In this document: positions 15,989-31,200 of the stretch, piece by piece
Numbering within the stretch: position 1 is the first letter of the stretch
Layout of the letters: every line of letters starts with the position of its first letter
Source of the DNA: Bermanella sp044597725
GTDB taxonomy: Bacteria > Pseudomonadota > Gammaproteobacteria > Pseudomonadales > Oceanobacteraceae
Direction of reading: 5' to 3'
Assembly: GCF_044597725.1 (NCBI RefSeq)
Contig: NZ_CP139003.1
Span: forward strand, 1,550,001-1,614,000
Length of the DNA: 64,000 nt
Position numbers and translations under genes: made by a program
The notes under the pieces: generated by a model
The model's database searches: none
Seen by the model: the letters and a program-made list of their open reading frames with translations, nothing else
Told to the model about the DNA's origin: nothing

Positions 15989-16233
15989 ATAAACAGTATA
16001 TATCGAAAATAGTAATAAGGTATATTGAGGTGGTTAGAGTTAATTACCTAATTGGACTGAAAATATTACGAACTAAAGTTGTAGTATTTTCATGCCTCAG
16101 TTTTTTCCTGATAGAAAACGCTTAATTCGATTCAGTTCTAATAGAGAATTATGCTGAAGTCGCGTGCATGCGGTTGTTATTATTCGCTCTCTCTTGTATG
16201 ATCCCGCGTTTTATAATATTACATGGACCGTAT
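15989..16233 (+). promoter_or_regulatory. Promoter/leader region of the giant-protein operon
   Basis: This AT-rich stretch of 245 bases has no gene. A possible promoter is TTGGAC (16,052-16,057) with TAAAGT (16,074-16,079), a 16-base spacer. The imperfect dyad at 16,059-16,091 overlaps it. The bases between 16,168 and 16,233 could be read as a 22-residue extension of the giant protein, but I treat them as leader because the signal peptide begins at 16,234. The promoter is a weak match only. Confidence 0.35.
16059..16091. promoter_or_regulatory. 11-bp imperfect inverted repeat overlapping a putative promoter
   Basis: GAAAATATTAC, 11 bases, GTAGTATTTTC: ten of eleven positions pair and the eleventh is a G-T pair. 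It covers the spacer and -10 of the possible promoter before the giant gene. The size and symmetry suit a dimeric repressor or activator site; as RNA it would form a hairpin, but no T-run follows directly, so a terminator is less likely. Confidence 0.45.
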
Positions 16234-16290
16234 ATGAGGCGTTTTGTCTTTTTCTCTATATTGCTTTTTTCTTCATTTTATGCAAATGCT
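16234..16290 (+). other. Sec signal peptide of the giant protein
   Basis: Nineteen residues: two arginines after the Met, a hydrophobic core of Phe, Ile and Leu, and an ANA cleavage motif before FETD. This sets the start of the giant gene and shows export by the general secretory route rather than by a C-terminal type I signal. Confidence 0.8.
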
Positions 16291-19200
16291 TTTGAAACGG
16301 ACATTCGCTTAGCATCGCAGTTATCTTCTTTTGAAACTAACAAAGAATTTACTTTTTCCGTATCTGACTGTACAGCTCTTGACTATATTGAACACCAGTC
16401 AAATATCTATCCTGTTACTGAGGCACTCCGTTTACCTAATAGTTCAGTTGGTTGCCAGTTTGTTGGCTTGTCTCAAGAGATGTCCAGTCATGGGGTCATT
16501 GAAGTCAGGTTAGTTGATGTATCTGGTGCTAGTCTTTCTTTTCAGGAATCATTTGAACAAGAGCGCAAACTACCTAGACTTAGCCTTTCATCCGCTAGCG
16601 TTACAGTTGAGCCTGCCCAAGTTGCTCATCTATTGTTTGACGTTGAGGACGATGTCGATATTTCATACATCGACGTTTCTGTATCAGGCATTCGGGTAAG
16701 TGACTTAAGAAACGCTGGTGGCGTGGTTGAAAGTACAACAAAAAATGCTTTTATCGATTATTCAGGCCGATTGTATCCCTTAAGTGACTCCTCAACCGAA
16801 ATCAAAGTCTCAATCCCCTTTAGTAATCCGATAGGGTTAGATGTAATTTCGGGAGATGGGGTGCTAATTATTGAGGCTCAAGCGGTTGACTCATCTGGTA
16901 ATGTCACTTCGATAAGTGAATTTGAGTATACAGGCGGCTCAATCGAAGATGAGATTTTAGGGTTCTATGCCCAGAACGACGATATTTTAATTACCAATAT
17001 GCTGGACTATGTTCAAGTACAGCCAGTTGTTAAATATAAATTCAGGGGGGAGGTACCGCTTCTAGGTAGAGGTAGCGGGGCAAGTTTCGAGGTTAGCAAT
17101 CCTGAATATCTAGGAGTAACAGATAGCGGCGTAGTATATGCTAAACAAGAGACTGATCAAAAAGATTTAAGCGTATTTATTCACTATCCCGGTGCGTCAA
17201 GCATTGAAGTTCCTGTCCAATTAGATTTTTCAAGAAAAATACAATCCTTGTTCTTTTCTGGCTATGAAAACCAAAAGACTCTCTCGTTAAAAGGCTTGAA
17301 TACATACCACCAGTTGCCTGCGATCAGCGCAAAGTTTGATGATGGTTCTGTTGGTCAGTTGAGTGAAGCATTTCCTTATAATATCACGATTAAAGAAGAT
17401 GCCAGTCAGTTTATGAGTATTGAAGGCAACTCTCTTGCTTCAAAGGTCGAGATATCCGAATCCTCTCCAATAGAGTTGCAGCTAAGTTCTCCAAGGTTAG
17501 ATCGCATGGCTTTTGATTTGCCAGTAGCAGTCAAAGATGCACCTCCAGAAGTAACGCTATCAGCATCACGAAGAGTACCTGTTGGTGGCACAATAGAAAT
17601 TAATGCGACCGCAAAAGATGACGTCGAGGTAGCTAGAGTTGTTTTTAAGCAAGATGGCACTGAAATCGCTGTAAAAGACTCATTTCCATATACATTGAAT
17701 ATCAATGCAATAGACTCTATGAACGGAAAAAACTATGAATATTCAGTTATGGTGTTTGATAGTGCCGGACAAGTTACGGAGTCTAACGTTGTATCAGTAA
17801 GTGTTGGAGATGAAAATATAACGGTAAAGCCAGATTATGAATTAGAGTCCCCAAGTAATGCACTTCCTGTTGTAGAGGGTAGTTTCTTTTGGTACCGCGC
17901 CTCACATGATTTAGGGGAAATTTTTCCCGCTATGAGAACCAACAGTAATATAACTGCTGTTAAAGTTTTTATGGATGACCAAGAAATTGGTCACCAGCGC
18001 TTTCCAAGGGTAGAAAAAAGAGTACTAGAGGTAGATGACAAGAAAGAAACTCACTTATTTGAAGTGTGGCAATTAAAAATCAAGGCTCCTTTAATATCCA
18101 CACAGGAAACATCCAGGTCGGTGAGTGCATGGTTCTATTTAGATGATGGAACGGTTTATAAAGATACAACCAGATTAATAAGAATCATTGAAAACAAGGA
18201 ACCAACGGTCTTAATCGCTACACCAGAAAATAATGCCACCGTACCAGCGGGTCAAACTCTTAGAGTAAAAGCAGTGGGTCTTGATGATACCTTGTACCAA
18301 GGAACGGAGTTTAGGTTATATGTCGATGGAGAATTAGAGAAGTTAAAACGGTTCGATTTAGCCTATTTAAAAGAGGTGGAGGAAGACAGACAAAAGAGTA
18401 GTGAGCTTTATCAGCTACCTGTTCAATACAAAGGTGCACTTAACCCTAAACAGGAAGCAGTTTATCTATCCTATACTGTACCTAAAGAGAAAGTTGGTGA
18501 TTCAATTAAAATTCGCTTACAAGCGAAAGACTTACATGGACGGATGGTAGAGACAAATACGGTAACTGTATTGGTCGCAGGTGATCAGCCACCTACAACT
18601 GCAATAACGAATCCTGTTAACTCTCAGTATATTACTGAAGGTGAAACAGTGAAGGTAAACGCACACTCGGTGGATGATATTAAGGTTGAAGAAACGGAGT
18701 TTTTTGTGAATGGTCGGAGTATTGGTGTCGATACCATTGCACCGTATTCGGCTGAGTACATTGCTCCTGAAAATATAGAATCAGAGCAAATTCTAGAGTT
18801 CAAGTCAGTAGTGCGAGACTCAAAAGGTCAGGAGAGCGAAAGTCAAGTCGTTAAAACGACCTTAGGACATGATGATCGAGCGCCAGTTATAGACTGGGTT
18901 TCACCAGAAATAAATGCAGTTGAAGGTGAAGATTCGGTAGCAAAGGTGCCTGAACAATCTACTCAAGTGCTTAAGTTTGTTGGGTTCGATAATGTTGGAA
19001 TAGAACAAATTGAAATCGAAGGGGTTAAGAAAAATGAGGATGGATATAAGTTAACCGGGAATCTCGACGATATCGAGCGAGTTGAGCCTGTCCTCATTCC
19101 TAATTCACTCAATCAGTTTTCTGTTGCTATATTAGTAGACCTACCTGCTATTGAAGATGACTCCGAATTGAACTACGCCAGTTATCCTGTTGCTGGTGTA

Positions 19201-22200
19201 GCCTATGATAAGAATAATAATAAATCTAGAACACAATCAATAATCCGTGTGCATAAAAACTCTGGGGCAGAGGTTAGTGAGATTAATGTCTCTGCTTCAA
19301 AAGTTAATCCAAAAGATGAGCTGACCGTCAACGCGCTAGCAAAAGATGATGTCGCGGTAAGTGAATTGATAGTAAAGGTTTTTTCTGACGAAGAAATGAT
19401 CTTTGAAGACATTCTAAATACTGACAATGGTCTTATACCAAGAAAGAGTCAGAGTTCTGCGTGGGATATTCCTCTAAGCGACTTAAGTCTTCCCAATGAA
19501 AATAAAACATTACGGATAACGGTTACGGCGATAGATAATCTAGGTCTTTCATCAGAAGAATTTGGCTCAAAGCAGGTAGATATTGAAGTTCTTAAAGATG
19601 AAAAAGGCCCTACAGCAACAATTACCAAGCCAATTCAAGGTTCTGAATTAGTGGTGAGTCAGTTTACCGGCATAGGTTTGAAGGCTTTTGATAAAGGTGG
19701 TTTAAGCAGCATTACCCTTAAAAACGGAGATACGACACTTGTTCAAAATACTTTCGTAAATACCCCCCATAGCTATGAAGAGTTTCATGACGTAGAAATA
19801 GAACAGCTATATTGTAACCACGACCAGTGCGACTCGCCACAGAACAGTTATCTTACATTAGAGTCTACGGATATTTATGGAAATAGTAGTACGTCATTTT
19901 GGGAGTATACGATCAGAGACGACGCGGCCCCCAGCCTTAGTGTTAGGTTGCCGGTGGCTGGCGCTCGCTACTATGAAGGAGAGATTGTTCCATTAACCAT
20001 ACTTGCATCTGATGACGTTGAGTTATCTCAAGTGGGTTATGGCATTAGACGTAATGGCGAAGAGCTGTTCGAACTTGAATTGCAGTCAGACTCAAGTGAG
20101 GACGGTGTTGAAGCAGGCTTTTACTATAATGATAGTTTTAGAATACCGAGTACGAGACAGGGAACGATATCAATTTATGCATTTGCCATAGACACTAATG
20201 GAAGTAGGGTCGAGTCTGAAATTGATTTAGATATCATTCAAGATAATGAAGCGCCAACGTTATCGATGGAGCAACCAGAAAATTTTGTTCTTGATGTGAA
20301 ACCGGGTGACTACTTACCGATAAAAGCAATTACAACCGATAATAAATTTATTCCTACCAGTACTTGGATGGGCTTAGAGCGACAATCTAGTTTTAAAGCG
20401 ATTTTGACATTACCTAACTCGGAAGTAATAGAACTACCATTGTCCGATTTAGTCAGTAAAGGTAAAACCGTCCAAGTTAAGTTGCCTAACCCAGGAACTT
20501 TTGGCGAAGTACTTTTTGACGAGCAGTTTCATAGGGAGTTTAGCGGTTCCATAGAATTTCCTAAGGGCTTGTCCGAGTTTTCAGGTTCACAGGTAAGTTT
20601 AAAATTTTCTGTTACCGATAATGGTGACAACACTGCTTATTCAGATGACTACCAAATAACCCTTCTGGCTGATACAACACCACCAGTTGTTGAGGTTTAT
20701 AGGCCGACTGATATTATTTATGAGGGTCAGGATTTAGCGTTTGATTTGAATGTTATTGATGATCAAGAATTGAAATCATTGGAAGTAGCTATACAGACAA
20801 ATTCATCCTCTGAAGTGACCGTTGCCAGTGAAAATAATATAGAAAAAAGCGAATTTAAGATAAACGGATTGGGAGTAGATCTATCCAGTATTGATGGTCT
20901 TGATCTTAGTACCCTAACCAACGTCAAATTAATCGTTAATGCAGTCGATTTAGCCGGCAACACTAGCGTAACTGACTTTGACTATGACTATGTGGAAGAT
21001 CCATCCCCAGTACTTAAGGTAACAAAAGCTTATCCACAGAATGCATTTGTAGAAAATTCCCTAGCAATACTTCAGTTGAGCTTAGATGATAACCTTGCAA
21101 CTGCTTATAATGATCTTCAGGCAGGACTATTTGCAACTAGCATGAGTGGAATTGAAGAGCGAAATATTTCTGTTACTCATGAAATGGAAACTAATTCACG
21201 AAAAGTTGGTAGCTATAAAAAGTATACTAAAAACACGTCACTAATTGAAAGTTCAACTTTTGAGATTGATTACCCGGAAGCATATGGTAAGCAAATAACT
21301 ATCGGGGACTCTGGTGGACCCGTTTTTGAAATAGAAGACGATAGATTAAAAATAAATAGTGCCGATTATTATAATTCAATCTTCAACTGGTCGTTTCCAG
21401 AAAATATAGAATATGAAATTCACTATGCATATAAGGGACAATGTACGAACAGTGAGCCTTTAACCGCGAATTCTGAAAATATTAATGAAGTTTTGACGCC
21501 ACTTAAGAATAGCTCATCATCGCTTCTATGGGTGAGTGTTAAAGTAATAGATGAAGATTTCCCCATAAGGGAAGTTCGAGAAGAGTTTTCTTCTATATCT
21601 CAGTTTAATCCCATTTTTTATGACGAATTAGAGGATGTGAGGAAAGAAAACCTTATTACCTCTAATCTCAGTGTTACTGTTAAGGATGAACAGCATGGTG
21701 AGTCTTCCATTCATCTAATTCCGAAGCTGGTAACAGCTTCGAAGTCGATAGATATGGACTACTTGTTAATCACAAAAGATAAAAATGTAGAGCTGAAGCT
21801 AGTCTCTTATGTATCTGACTACTTGCGTGATACTAGACCAGAGGTTAATCCTGACGTTATCTTTAATAGGAAAGTTTTACCTGATAACAGTGTGCCAACT
21901 ATATCGATAGACACTATTGGATCTAATATTAAGCCCGGTGCTAGGGAGTTGATTAGTGTCGATGCTAATGACAATAGTTATGGCATACGAGATATAAATA
22001 TTCTCTTGAATGGAAATGAGCGTTTAAGTGCTCGCGGAGCGTACGGCCATAATAAACTTGATTTAGTTTACGAACATCCGCATAACTACAGTAGTGGCAC
22101 AGCAGAAGTAGGAATTGAAGCCATTGATAGAAGTAGTAATACAGCATCTAAGAGTATCGATTATAAAGTCCTAGATAACTACATACCTGTAATTTCTTGG

Positions 22201-25200
22201 GAGCAATTTAGGACTGGTAATGTAATCTATAAAGATAAAACGAGGCTTAATTATGGTGAATTCTGGGTTAGATCTGGTGCGATATTTAATACTAAGCTGT
22301 CCGCCAAAGATGATGTTGGATTAAAATCAGTCAATGTATATCGGTTAGAACGATCTGGAGAAAGAGTACTGCTTGACTCTAAAACCTATGAGAAATCGTG
22401 TGATGAATTATGGAGTAAAACAGACATACCTGAGTTTTCAGTGCTATTTGATCGAGTTGAATCCACTGAATATGAAATAGAAGTCGTAGATATCTTGGAT
22501 GTAGCCAAAAGTGTTAAATTTATTGTGCACCCAATGGAGAACGTTCAGCCACAATTAGAGGTGTTTTCTCCAATAGACAATCAATATATCGCTGCAGGTT
22601 CCGTGAATTTGGGAGCCAAAATAGCGTTTACCGATGATAGAGAAATAGACCCAGAAAAGGATATACGTGTATACATCAATGATGATTTAATGCCGTTTGA
22701 GGTTGAAGAAAACACAACAGGTACTGGTCAAGATTTAGACATAGTGCAAGCTTTTGATAGACTTTATGACCGACTTGAGAGCAAGTATAGTCAAGAGATT
22801 GCAACCCAGCATGGACGAGTAGATAGCCGTAACGCAGGTGTAGCGCAGTACAGCATTCGTCTGCCCAACAATATTGTTAGGTTAGGTGAAGTAGTAGAGT
22901 TGAAGGCTGTTATTAAAGATATCGATGGCTCTATTAACTCACAAACAATAAATTTAAATGTCGTCGCAGATGAAATTAATCCAGAACTTGTTATTAAAGA
23001 ACCAAGTTTTTCCTATGCACCTATTGAAAATACAGACTTCACAATAAAACTGTCTGCATTTGATAACGTAAAAGTTCATTCTATAGCTGCATACACGGGA
23101 TATGGCGTTAGTTATCCTGATGGCTCTTATCAGGCACCTGAGTTCTCAAACAAGCTATTAAATATCAACGACATACCTTCAACTGATGCTAACCCTATAT
23201 CCTCAGTGAATATAGATACTCCTGATTATACGCGACTCATCCATGTTCCATATCTACGAGATATTCTTAATGACCTTGATGAAGGCTTAATAGATAGTTT
23301 TACTGAGGATCATCGTGTTGATTTCTGGGTTAAGTGGGTTGTGACAGACTCTAACGGAAATACAACAGAAAGAAAGCTTAGCTATCCTGTTCGAGTGGAT
23401 GAACGGCCTGTAGTTGATATCGTTTCGCCAACATTAGGTTCAAAGGCAGTAGAAGGCGATAGGCTTAATGTAAATGTTCATGGTTTTGATGATGTAGGCT
23501 TGGCTTACGTTAGATTGTTTGCCTACCAAGGAGAAGTTTCACAACAGAACCTTGTTGTAGAACGTAAGTTAGTCGGTGGACCATATAACTATTTGGTTGA
23601 TGTCCCTGCCTACGATAAAGATAATTTGGAAAAGAATAAATTAATTCTCAAAGTGGAGGCGGTTGATACATATGGTGAAGTCATAGGTGACTTGGATAAA
23701 CATAGAGTTGTTGAGACATTATCGCTTAAAATAGTTGAAGATGAGCAGCCTGTAATTTCAATAGCATCGCCGCAAGATGGCAGTCAGTATACTGAAGGGC
23801 AATCTGTATTAGTGCAGATAAATGCAACAGATGATATCGGCATCAAACACTCTGTACTAAATGTTGAAAATATATTAGGTGGAGATCAAGTATTAGTCGA
23901 TTCTCAATATCCATATGAATATCTTATTAAGTTACCTTACGGTCAGTCTGGCTCATCCGTAACATTCTCTGCTATGGCAACAGAGCTAACCTACGGCTCT
24001 AATCCTCCGCGATCAATAGAGAGTTTTAGTGATATAACAATCGATGTTTTTGAAGATAAAGAACCGCCATCACTTATTGTTAATCAGCCAAACCCTAATC
24101 AACCAACATATATCGTAGAAAATAGATACTTACCGTTTTCTGTAGAAGCACTCGATAACGTGGAAGTAAAGACTATTTCCTATGAAATTATTTATAACGA
24201 TGTCGCTATTTCAAAGACGTTAAGTACAGCGCCTCCCTACTTTGGCCGCTTACCAATAAAATCAATCGAAGACTATTTTGAAGGCGATAACGTACCAGAG
24301 GAGCTTGATGCTACATTCGAAATAAGAGCTTTTGATGGGGCCGGAAACTCTACACTTAAAACGCTACCGCTTACTATAAAAAGAAATCAGCCTCCAGTAG
24401 TCGATGAAATACAGGTTTTGGATCAGAGAGGTTACAAGATCGATGCAGATGAAGGGCTGACTCATGGTCGTGAGATAGTACTTCAACCTATTCCACAGGA
24501 CGAATTTGGTGTAGACAGGGTCGAGCTTTATAAAGTTGAAAGCGATGGTTCGACACATCGATTGGGTGTGGACAGTGCTGCGCCTTTCCAATTCCATTAT
24601 GCGTTAAAAGATGAGGTTGGCGAGTCCATCACATTTAAAGCGAAGGCAAAAGATATTGATGGATATTGGTCTGATGACTCAAGTGAGTTGACGATAAAAG
24701 TATTAGAAAATAAACCACCAGAAGTGAGCATTATAAAGCCATTTAATGATTCTTCCTCGGTCATTGAAGGGCAAAGTGTCGAGGTTTCAGCTGAAGTATT
24801 TGATGATCTTGGTGTCAGTGGAATAAGTCATGTTAATTTCTATCTTAATGATTTACTGGTAGAGAGTGTTTACCAAAGTGTAGAAACTCAAGGGGGAGGC
24901 TTTGCCTTAGACCATGTATTTACTGCATACCTCCAATTACCCGAAGGGGTTGACGGCGCCGTGCTTCAGGCTATAGCGGTTGATAATCAAGGAGTTGAGG
25001 GTGCCTCATCTCCAAGGTATATCAAACAAGTGTCCGATACTGTTAAACCAAAGCCTTATATATTGTCTCCAGCAAATGGCGATACCGTTACAATTCAGTC
25101 ACAAGCTAACGGTAGCGTTAGACTCTTGATGGCGGTTGAAGATATTGGTAATCCGTTAGATAGACAAGTATTTATGCGACTTAGCCGCGAAAGACAAGAT

Positions 25201-28200
25201 AGTTCTGGAGCGTGGGTATTACTTGAAGAAGATAAAGTAGAGCTTTTGAACAACGATAATGCCCTACTTGAAAACGAGCCTAAAAGTGAACCAGAAAACT
25301 TCTATTACATTTATAGTCACGACTACTCGAATGGTCGAATATTTAGTCATGATGACGATGGTGTTCAGCGCGTTAGAGTAGAAGCTTGGGCTGAGACAAA
25401 TAATGATAGCAATCCAGAAGTGACAGAATCCATTGTAGAAGTGGGTATGAACTTCAGTAAAGACATATTTATCAAGCCAAGTTCAGCTTCAACAGAATCA
25501 ATCGCTAAATCGGCCTATTATACAGCCGTGTCACAATATGCAGGAAAGGAATCGCAAGGAGCACTAGTCGCCGCTTGGTCTAGTCTCAGTCCGTATATTG
25601 TCGAAGAAGGCTTGGGTAATTATCACTATAGTGAACTGCAGTCGGACGATGATGTAAATGCAAATGTACCGTTCACCGGTGTTTATTATTTGGGCTTAGC
25701 CGATTTAGAAGAAAATGAGCAAGGTGAAGCCTTTGCTTATTCTGGTAATCTAAACCCTGTAGCAGAGATATTTACCGGTACAATTGGCGAAATATCAGCC
25801 GATAAAGACTTTATTCTCGCGTCTAAGTCTGGCTACGAGTCAAATGACGCTCCAGTATATGGTGGTTTTGCAGAGAAACTAAAACGTGAGATTGAGAGTA
25901 ATCCAGAAACGGGTCGACTGGATTCCTACGAGCAAGCCGAATTGTTGCTATTTAATAAGCAAAACGGCGATAACCAATTTGGCTTGCCCTATTTACTTGC
26001 AGGTAGGGCTGACCTGCCGTTTAACGATGCATATGATTTAGATCACGCAGATGAATTAGCCCTAGTTGCTAATGGAAAAGGTGGGGTGATTGCATTTAAT
26101 ATTCATGATCTTACATCACCTTATCGAACGGGCTTTATAAAATCTGATGGTTTTGCTCGAGATGTTCGAATTCATGGAAATTATGCATATATAGCGGCTT
26201 CTTATCAGGGTATTGTTGTTGTCGATATTAGTAAGCCAGAGCTACCGATAGTAGAAGTTTTTGATACATATGGTATTGCCAATAGAATAGATATAGAAGG
26301 CAATAAACTATATGTCGCTAATATGGCAGGTGATGGCTTAGTTGCTCAGCTTAATGTTATTGATATATCAGACCCTCTCAATTTAGAACATGTATATGCG
26401 TACGATGTTAACCATGGTAGAGAGGACTATGAATTAGATGGTATCTATGACGTTGAGGTAGTCGGTAACCTTGCATATCTCACTGTCAACTATTCTGATC
26501 AAGAAGATCGCCCAGTCAACTCAAGTGTTGAAGTGATCGATGTATCTAAACACAAGCAATATAGCTTTTTAGAGACAAGAAATGCTACTACTCATAACAA
26601 ACCAACATACTATGGCGTGGGTGCAAGAGGGTTTGCGGTTGCACATAATGAAATTTTTGTTGCTAAAGGAAAGCAGGGTGTTGGCGAACTAGAGTTAAAC
26701 AGTTTAACCGTTATGGGGCATTCTCCCGAGGCAGGTGAAGAGGATGTTTCGGATGAAATTTCAGAAATAGATATCGTTTTGTCTCACCCTCTAAAGTTAG
26801 ATCAAGACCTCTCCGAATTTGTCTCCGTATGGGAAGGTGTCGCTGGGTTTGGTGAAAATGTTACCCAGTGGTTTGATTTATCAATTGTTAATAATGGTAA
26901 TGACGGCGATAGCTCTCGGGTATTGCGTCTAACGCGTAAAGCAGACGCGAAACTGGTACCTGCTGAAACGTATATCGTACATATTGACGAAGGCTTGGCC
27001 CCTATAACAGGTGGCTTAATGAAGCAAAGCTACCAGTTTGAATTTCATGTGCTGAGTGATAGCAACGCATTAATTCCTAATATCGAAACAGTTTTACCCA
27101 AAAGCGTTAGCACTCAAGGTAACGATATTATAGAGGTTGTAGGTTCGCAATTTGATGAATCACTAAAAGTGATGATTGCAGGCCAAGCTGCTCGAGTTAA
27201 GAGCTATGAGCTAATTGATGAGTCAACGTCACAATATAAACTAGAGGTTATTACACCACCTAATTATGCTGGCCCTGCCACACTGTATGTAGAAAATAAA
27301 TGGGGAGTGAGCGACACAGCAATAGGGACGCTTACCTATATAGATGATATTCGTTTAAGTTTTATTAATCCATCTGTCGCTAGAGTAGACCAGCGGGGCC
27401 CTAATGATAAAGCTGAAATTATTGGTTATGGTTTTTCTCCCGACATCCGAGTAACCGCATACCCTTATGGTGAACCAGAACGCGCTGTTGTTGATAGAGT
27501 CGATAATGATCGGTTGATACTTAAAACAGGCGAAAAACTGCTTTGGACCCTACCCGATTTTGGCGAAAGTTATAGGGGTTTTATTACTGTCGAATTGTCT
27601 CATAATAATGGTGAGAAAATTGTATTGCCAAAAGCGGTGTTTTACGGTGGTCTCATTATTGACAAAATTATTTCTAATGATGGTGTAAAAGAAAAGCCAG
27701 ATGACCTTATTAACCCAGGGTTTTTACCTCATGGTGTTCCTGTGGGTCTTGCCGCCGATGAATCAAAGAACTTGATATATGTATTGGGTGATGGAACGAG
27801 CATAAACAAGCCATACCATTCATATGAAGAGCTAAAAGAAAAACGTCCTCCTGGTTGGTTATCTTTGGTTCATTATGACCGTGATGACTTAGAAAACGCG
27901 GCGCCTATGCACGCACTGGGCTATTATAATTTACCACCAGAATTTAGCCCGTTATCTATAGAAAAAGTGGGCAAACATCTATATGTATTGGCTAAGTCCA
28001 AGAAGTTTGTAGGTTTTGATGCACCCAATGCTCCTGGGTTATGGCTGTTGGTATTTGATGCTGTTGACCAAATGCCGGGCTCTGGAGATGGTGAAGAACA
28101 AGCAGAAGGCGATAACCGGTACATCACCCATAGCCTACAAGTACCGTTAAATGATATTGATCATGCTCAAGAAGCGTATATTGCAAGCTCAGGGGAACTC

Positions 28201-31200
28201 TTATTTGTATCTGCGAAGAATGGTGGGGTAGGCGTATATTCACTTATCAATCCCGTTCGGCCATCATTATTAAAGCGTATTGATCAAGTGACAACGCCAA
28301 CAGGCTTAGGCCCCTTGAAAACACAGAATCTTTTGGTGGATGAACAGCGCTTATTTGTTAGTAATGGGTCCAAGTGGGTCGTATACGATTTAACCCGATC
28401 AAGTCTGCCAGAAATTGCACAGTTTACAGCGCCTAATGTTATAACCGCGACATCACAAAGTGGTTTGTACGTTCCAAATTCGCTAGATGCCTATCACTTT
28501 AGTCCGTCAAACAATTGGAATCGAGTAACTAAGTTTGAAGACAATGGCTTTGCTATACCAGGTAAAGCAAAGTTAATGAACAGTCATAGTTCATTAGTTA
28601 CCGCCGTTAATATTGATTCTTGTGCTGAAACTCAAGCTAGTCGACGCTATCTTGGTTTATATGATTATAGTGATATTCAAGAACCTTATTTAGTTGACGG
28701 CTTTGTTTATCCAGGAAGCTTTGACCCAACCGAAGAAGATCAATTTGAATTAGATTACGCCGGTGACTCAGGTGCAAATTGTGTTACTACACTTATGAGT
28801 GATCATCTGTATACAAAGGATGGCTTGAGTGTTTTTGCTAATAAGCACCTATACATAGTTGATACACATATACAAGAATTGGTAGGTAGCGTACCAAATG
28901 ATGGACAGCACTCCGTACCTGTAGATCAGGTGATTTTACTTAATTGGACGCTTCCACTCTCGAATGTTGAGGACATCAAAGACTATATTTCATTAATAAG
29001 AAATGATGGCACAGAAGACGGTGACAGCATTGAAATTGATGTTTCTATTAGTGAAAACAATCCTAATCAATTACAAATAACACCCGTCCAAAATTTAGAA
29101 GTCTCTACAGATTACCAAGTTAAGCTAACGGGTATTAAGGCATCTCGTCGAACTCAAGGTTTGGTGGATTTGAATATCAATTTCACTACTGGCCAGTACA
29201 CAGGCAATAATATCTTATGGGATAGCGCCTCAAAAAATTATGTTTCCGTAAACGGCGAAGCTATTTGGATTACACTAAGCAATGCCAACGATCCTACGTT
29301 TACTTTTTCAGGCAAACTAGGTGATGTTCTCGAGTCAGACCTTCTGTCCGAAACCAAAACACGTTATAAAGTGCAAGTGCCACCAGGCATTGCCGGGCCT
29401 ATCTTTTTAGAGATAAGTGATATGGATGGCCGCCATTGGTCTGCAATCGGTAAGCTTATATACGCCGAGCCAATGATTTTGAGTTCAATTACCCCTTCAG
29501 AAGGTACCCTTGAAGGTGGTCAAGAAGTTGTAATTTCATCAAGCGGGTTCACGCCAAATGTCGATGATATTAAAGTATATTTTGGTAATACATTAGTTGG
29601 TAAAGAGTCTTACCAGCTTATAGATTCGACCAAATTACGAGTATTGACACCACCTGGCACATTGGGGGCTGTGGATGTTCGTGTTGAACTATCTGATGGT
29701 CAGGTAGACACCTTAGAACAAGCGTATTTATATCAACAGCCCGTGCAATCGGAAATCACGACGGGTCCTGCCGTAACGGCTATGTCGATTGATCCATCAG
29801 CTACTTATATGATGGTAGGTGCAGGCAGGCAGCTAAAGATATTCAATATAGATCCATCTAAATGGACAGCTTCTAATACCTATATCGATGAATATGGGGA
29901 ATTACAGCATAGAGACCCTCTAAATCCTGATGATTTGCGCAGGATGATAGACTTAAATCAAGATGATCAAGATGATCGGCAGCTGTTCAGCTGGAACCTG
30001 CCAGACGGGTTTGTTGTGCTTGGTGTGCAAGGATATTTTGAGCGTGGGCGTGACCTAATTTATATGGCAGCGGCTAAGCCGGATAGTAATAGTGAATTTG
30101 GGTTTAGTGACGCAAAATTATTTATTTTAGGTGTGAGCGATGACTTTCAAAATGCCCAGCTAATTCGCTCGCTTGAACTACCAGGCAATATGGCTCGTGG
30201 CATTATTGTGGAGAACAACCAAGCGTTGATGACCTTGGGTACGTCGGGCATTGGTTTAGTAGATGCGTATCTACCATCTAAATCTTATCTTATGGAGTCG
30301 TCCGATATTATTGGCTCGTTGCCAGCTTTGGGGTTATCAAGAACAAACCAGAAATTGTTAAATGAACCTGTCTACGCTGTTGTATCTGGTCATTGGACAT
30401 ATCCAGAACAAAAACTTATAAGTACAGAAACTGCCGATCAGGGCGGGTTTACATTAATGTCCCGCACCCAAGAAGGTATGCAGGCAATAAGTAGTTTAGA
30501 TATCCCAGCCTCCGACTTGGCAATAAGTGGTCAATATGCCTATCTTGCTGCAGGTGAGCGGGGCGTGATTGTTGTAGATATTTCCGATGTGCATTCTCCA
30601 AAAGTGGTCACTAGACGGTCAGACTTAGGGCATGTATATGACTTAAGTATTGCAGGGCATGTGCTATATGCAGCAGTGGGGTCAAAAGGTGTGATTAGTC
30701 TGGATATTACAAACCCAGATAACTTAGCGTTATTAACCGGGCTTGATTCATTTAATGATGCGAGCATCTTACATGTTCATGCGCTATCCGCATCGGTTGT
30801 GGGTGGTGGTATTCAAACTGGTGCCAAAGCTCAAGGTATGTTGCAAGTATACCCAGATTCCAACCTTAAATTATTTGGAGTCGATCCTCGCAATCGGATT
30901 ATTGATTATGATGGTGATGATCGTTTAACAAGTATCTTCAGATTCAGCAAAGCTATTGATAATCATGAAGAAAATAACGACAAGTTTGCAATTTTAAATA
31001 GTGATAAAGAGCCATTAGATTTCGAACTCAATATCAATGGTAATCAGGCAGAGTTTTACTTAACACCTGGTCAAAACATAAACGTTGGTGACACACTGCA
31101 TTATTATGCCTATGCGGGCTTAGCATCAGTGAAAAAGCTGACAGAGAGCAACAGTTTGACCCTGTATGAGCTTCAACATGATCAGCATAAAGAATTTGTT

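Noticed and set aside
16168..16233. Longer start for the giant gene
   Set aside because: It adds 22 residues in front of a clean signal peptide that begins at 16,234. A start at 16,168 remains possible but would give an unusual double-hydrophobic N-terminus.
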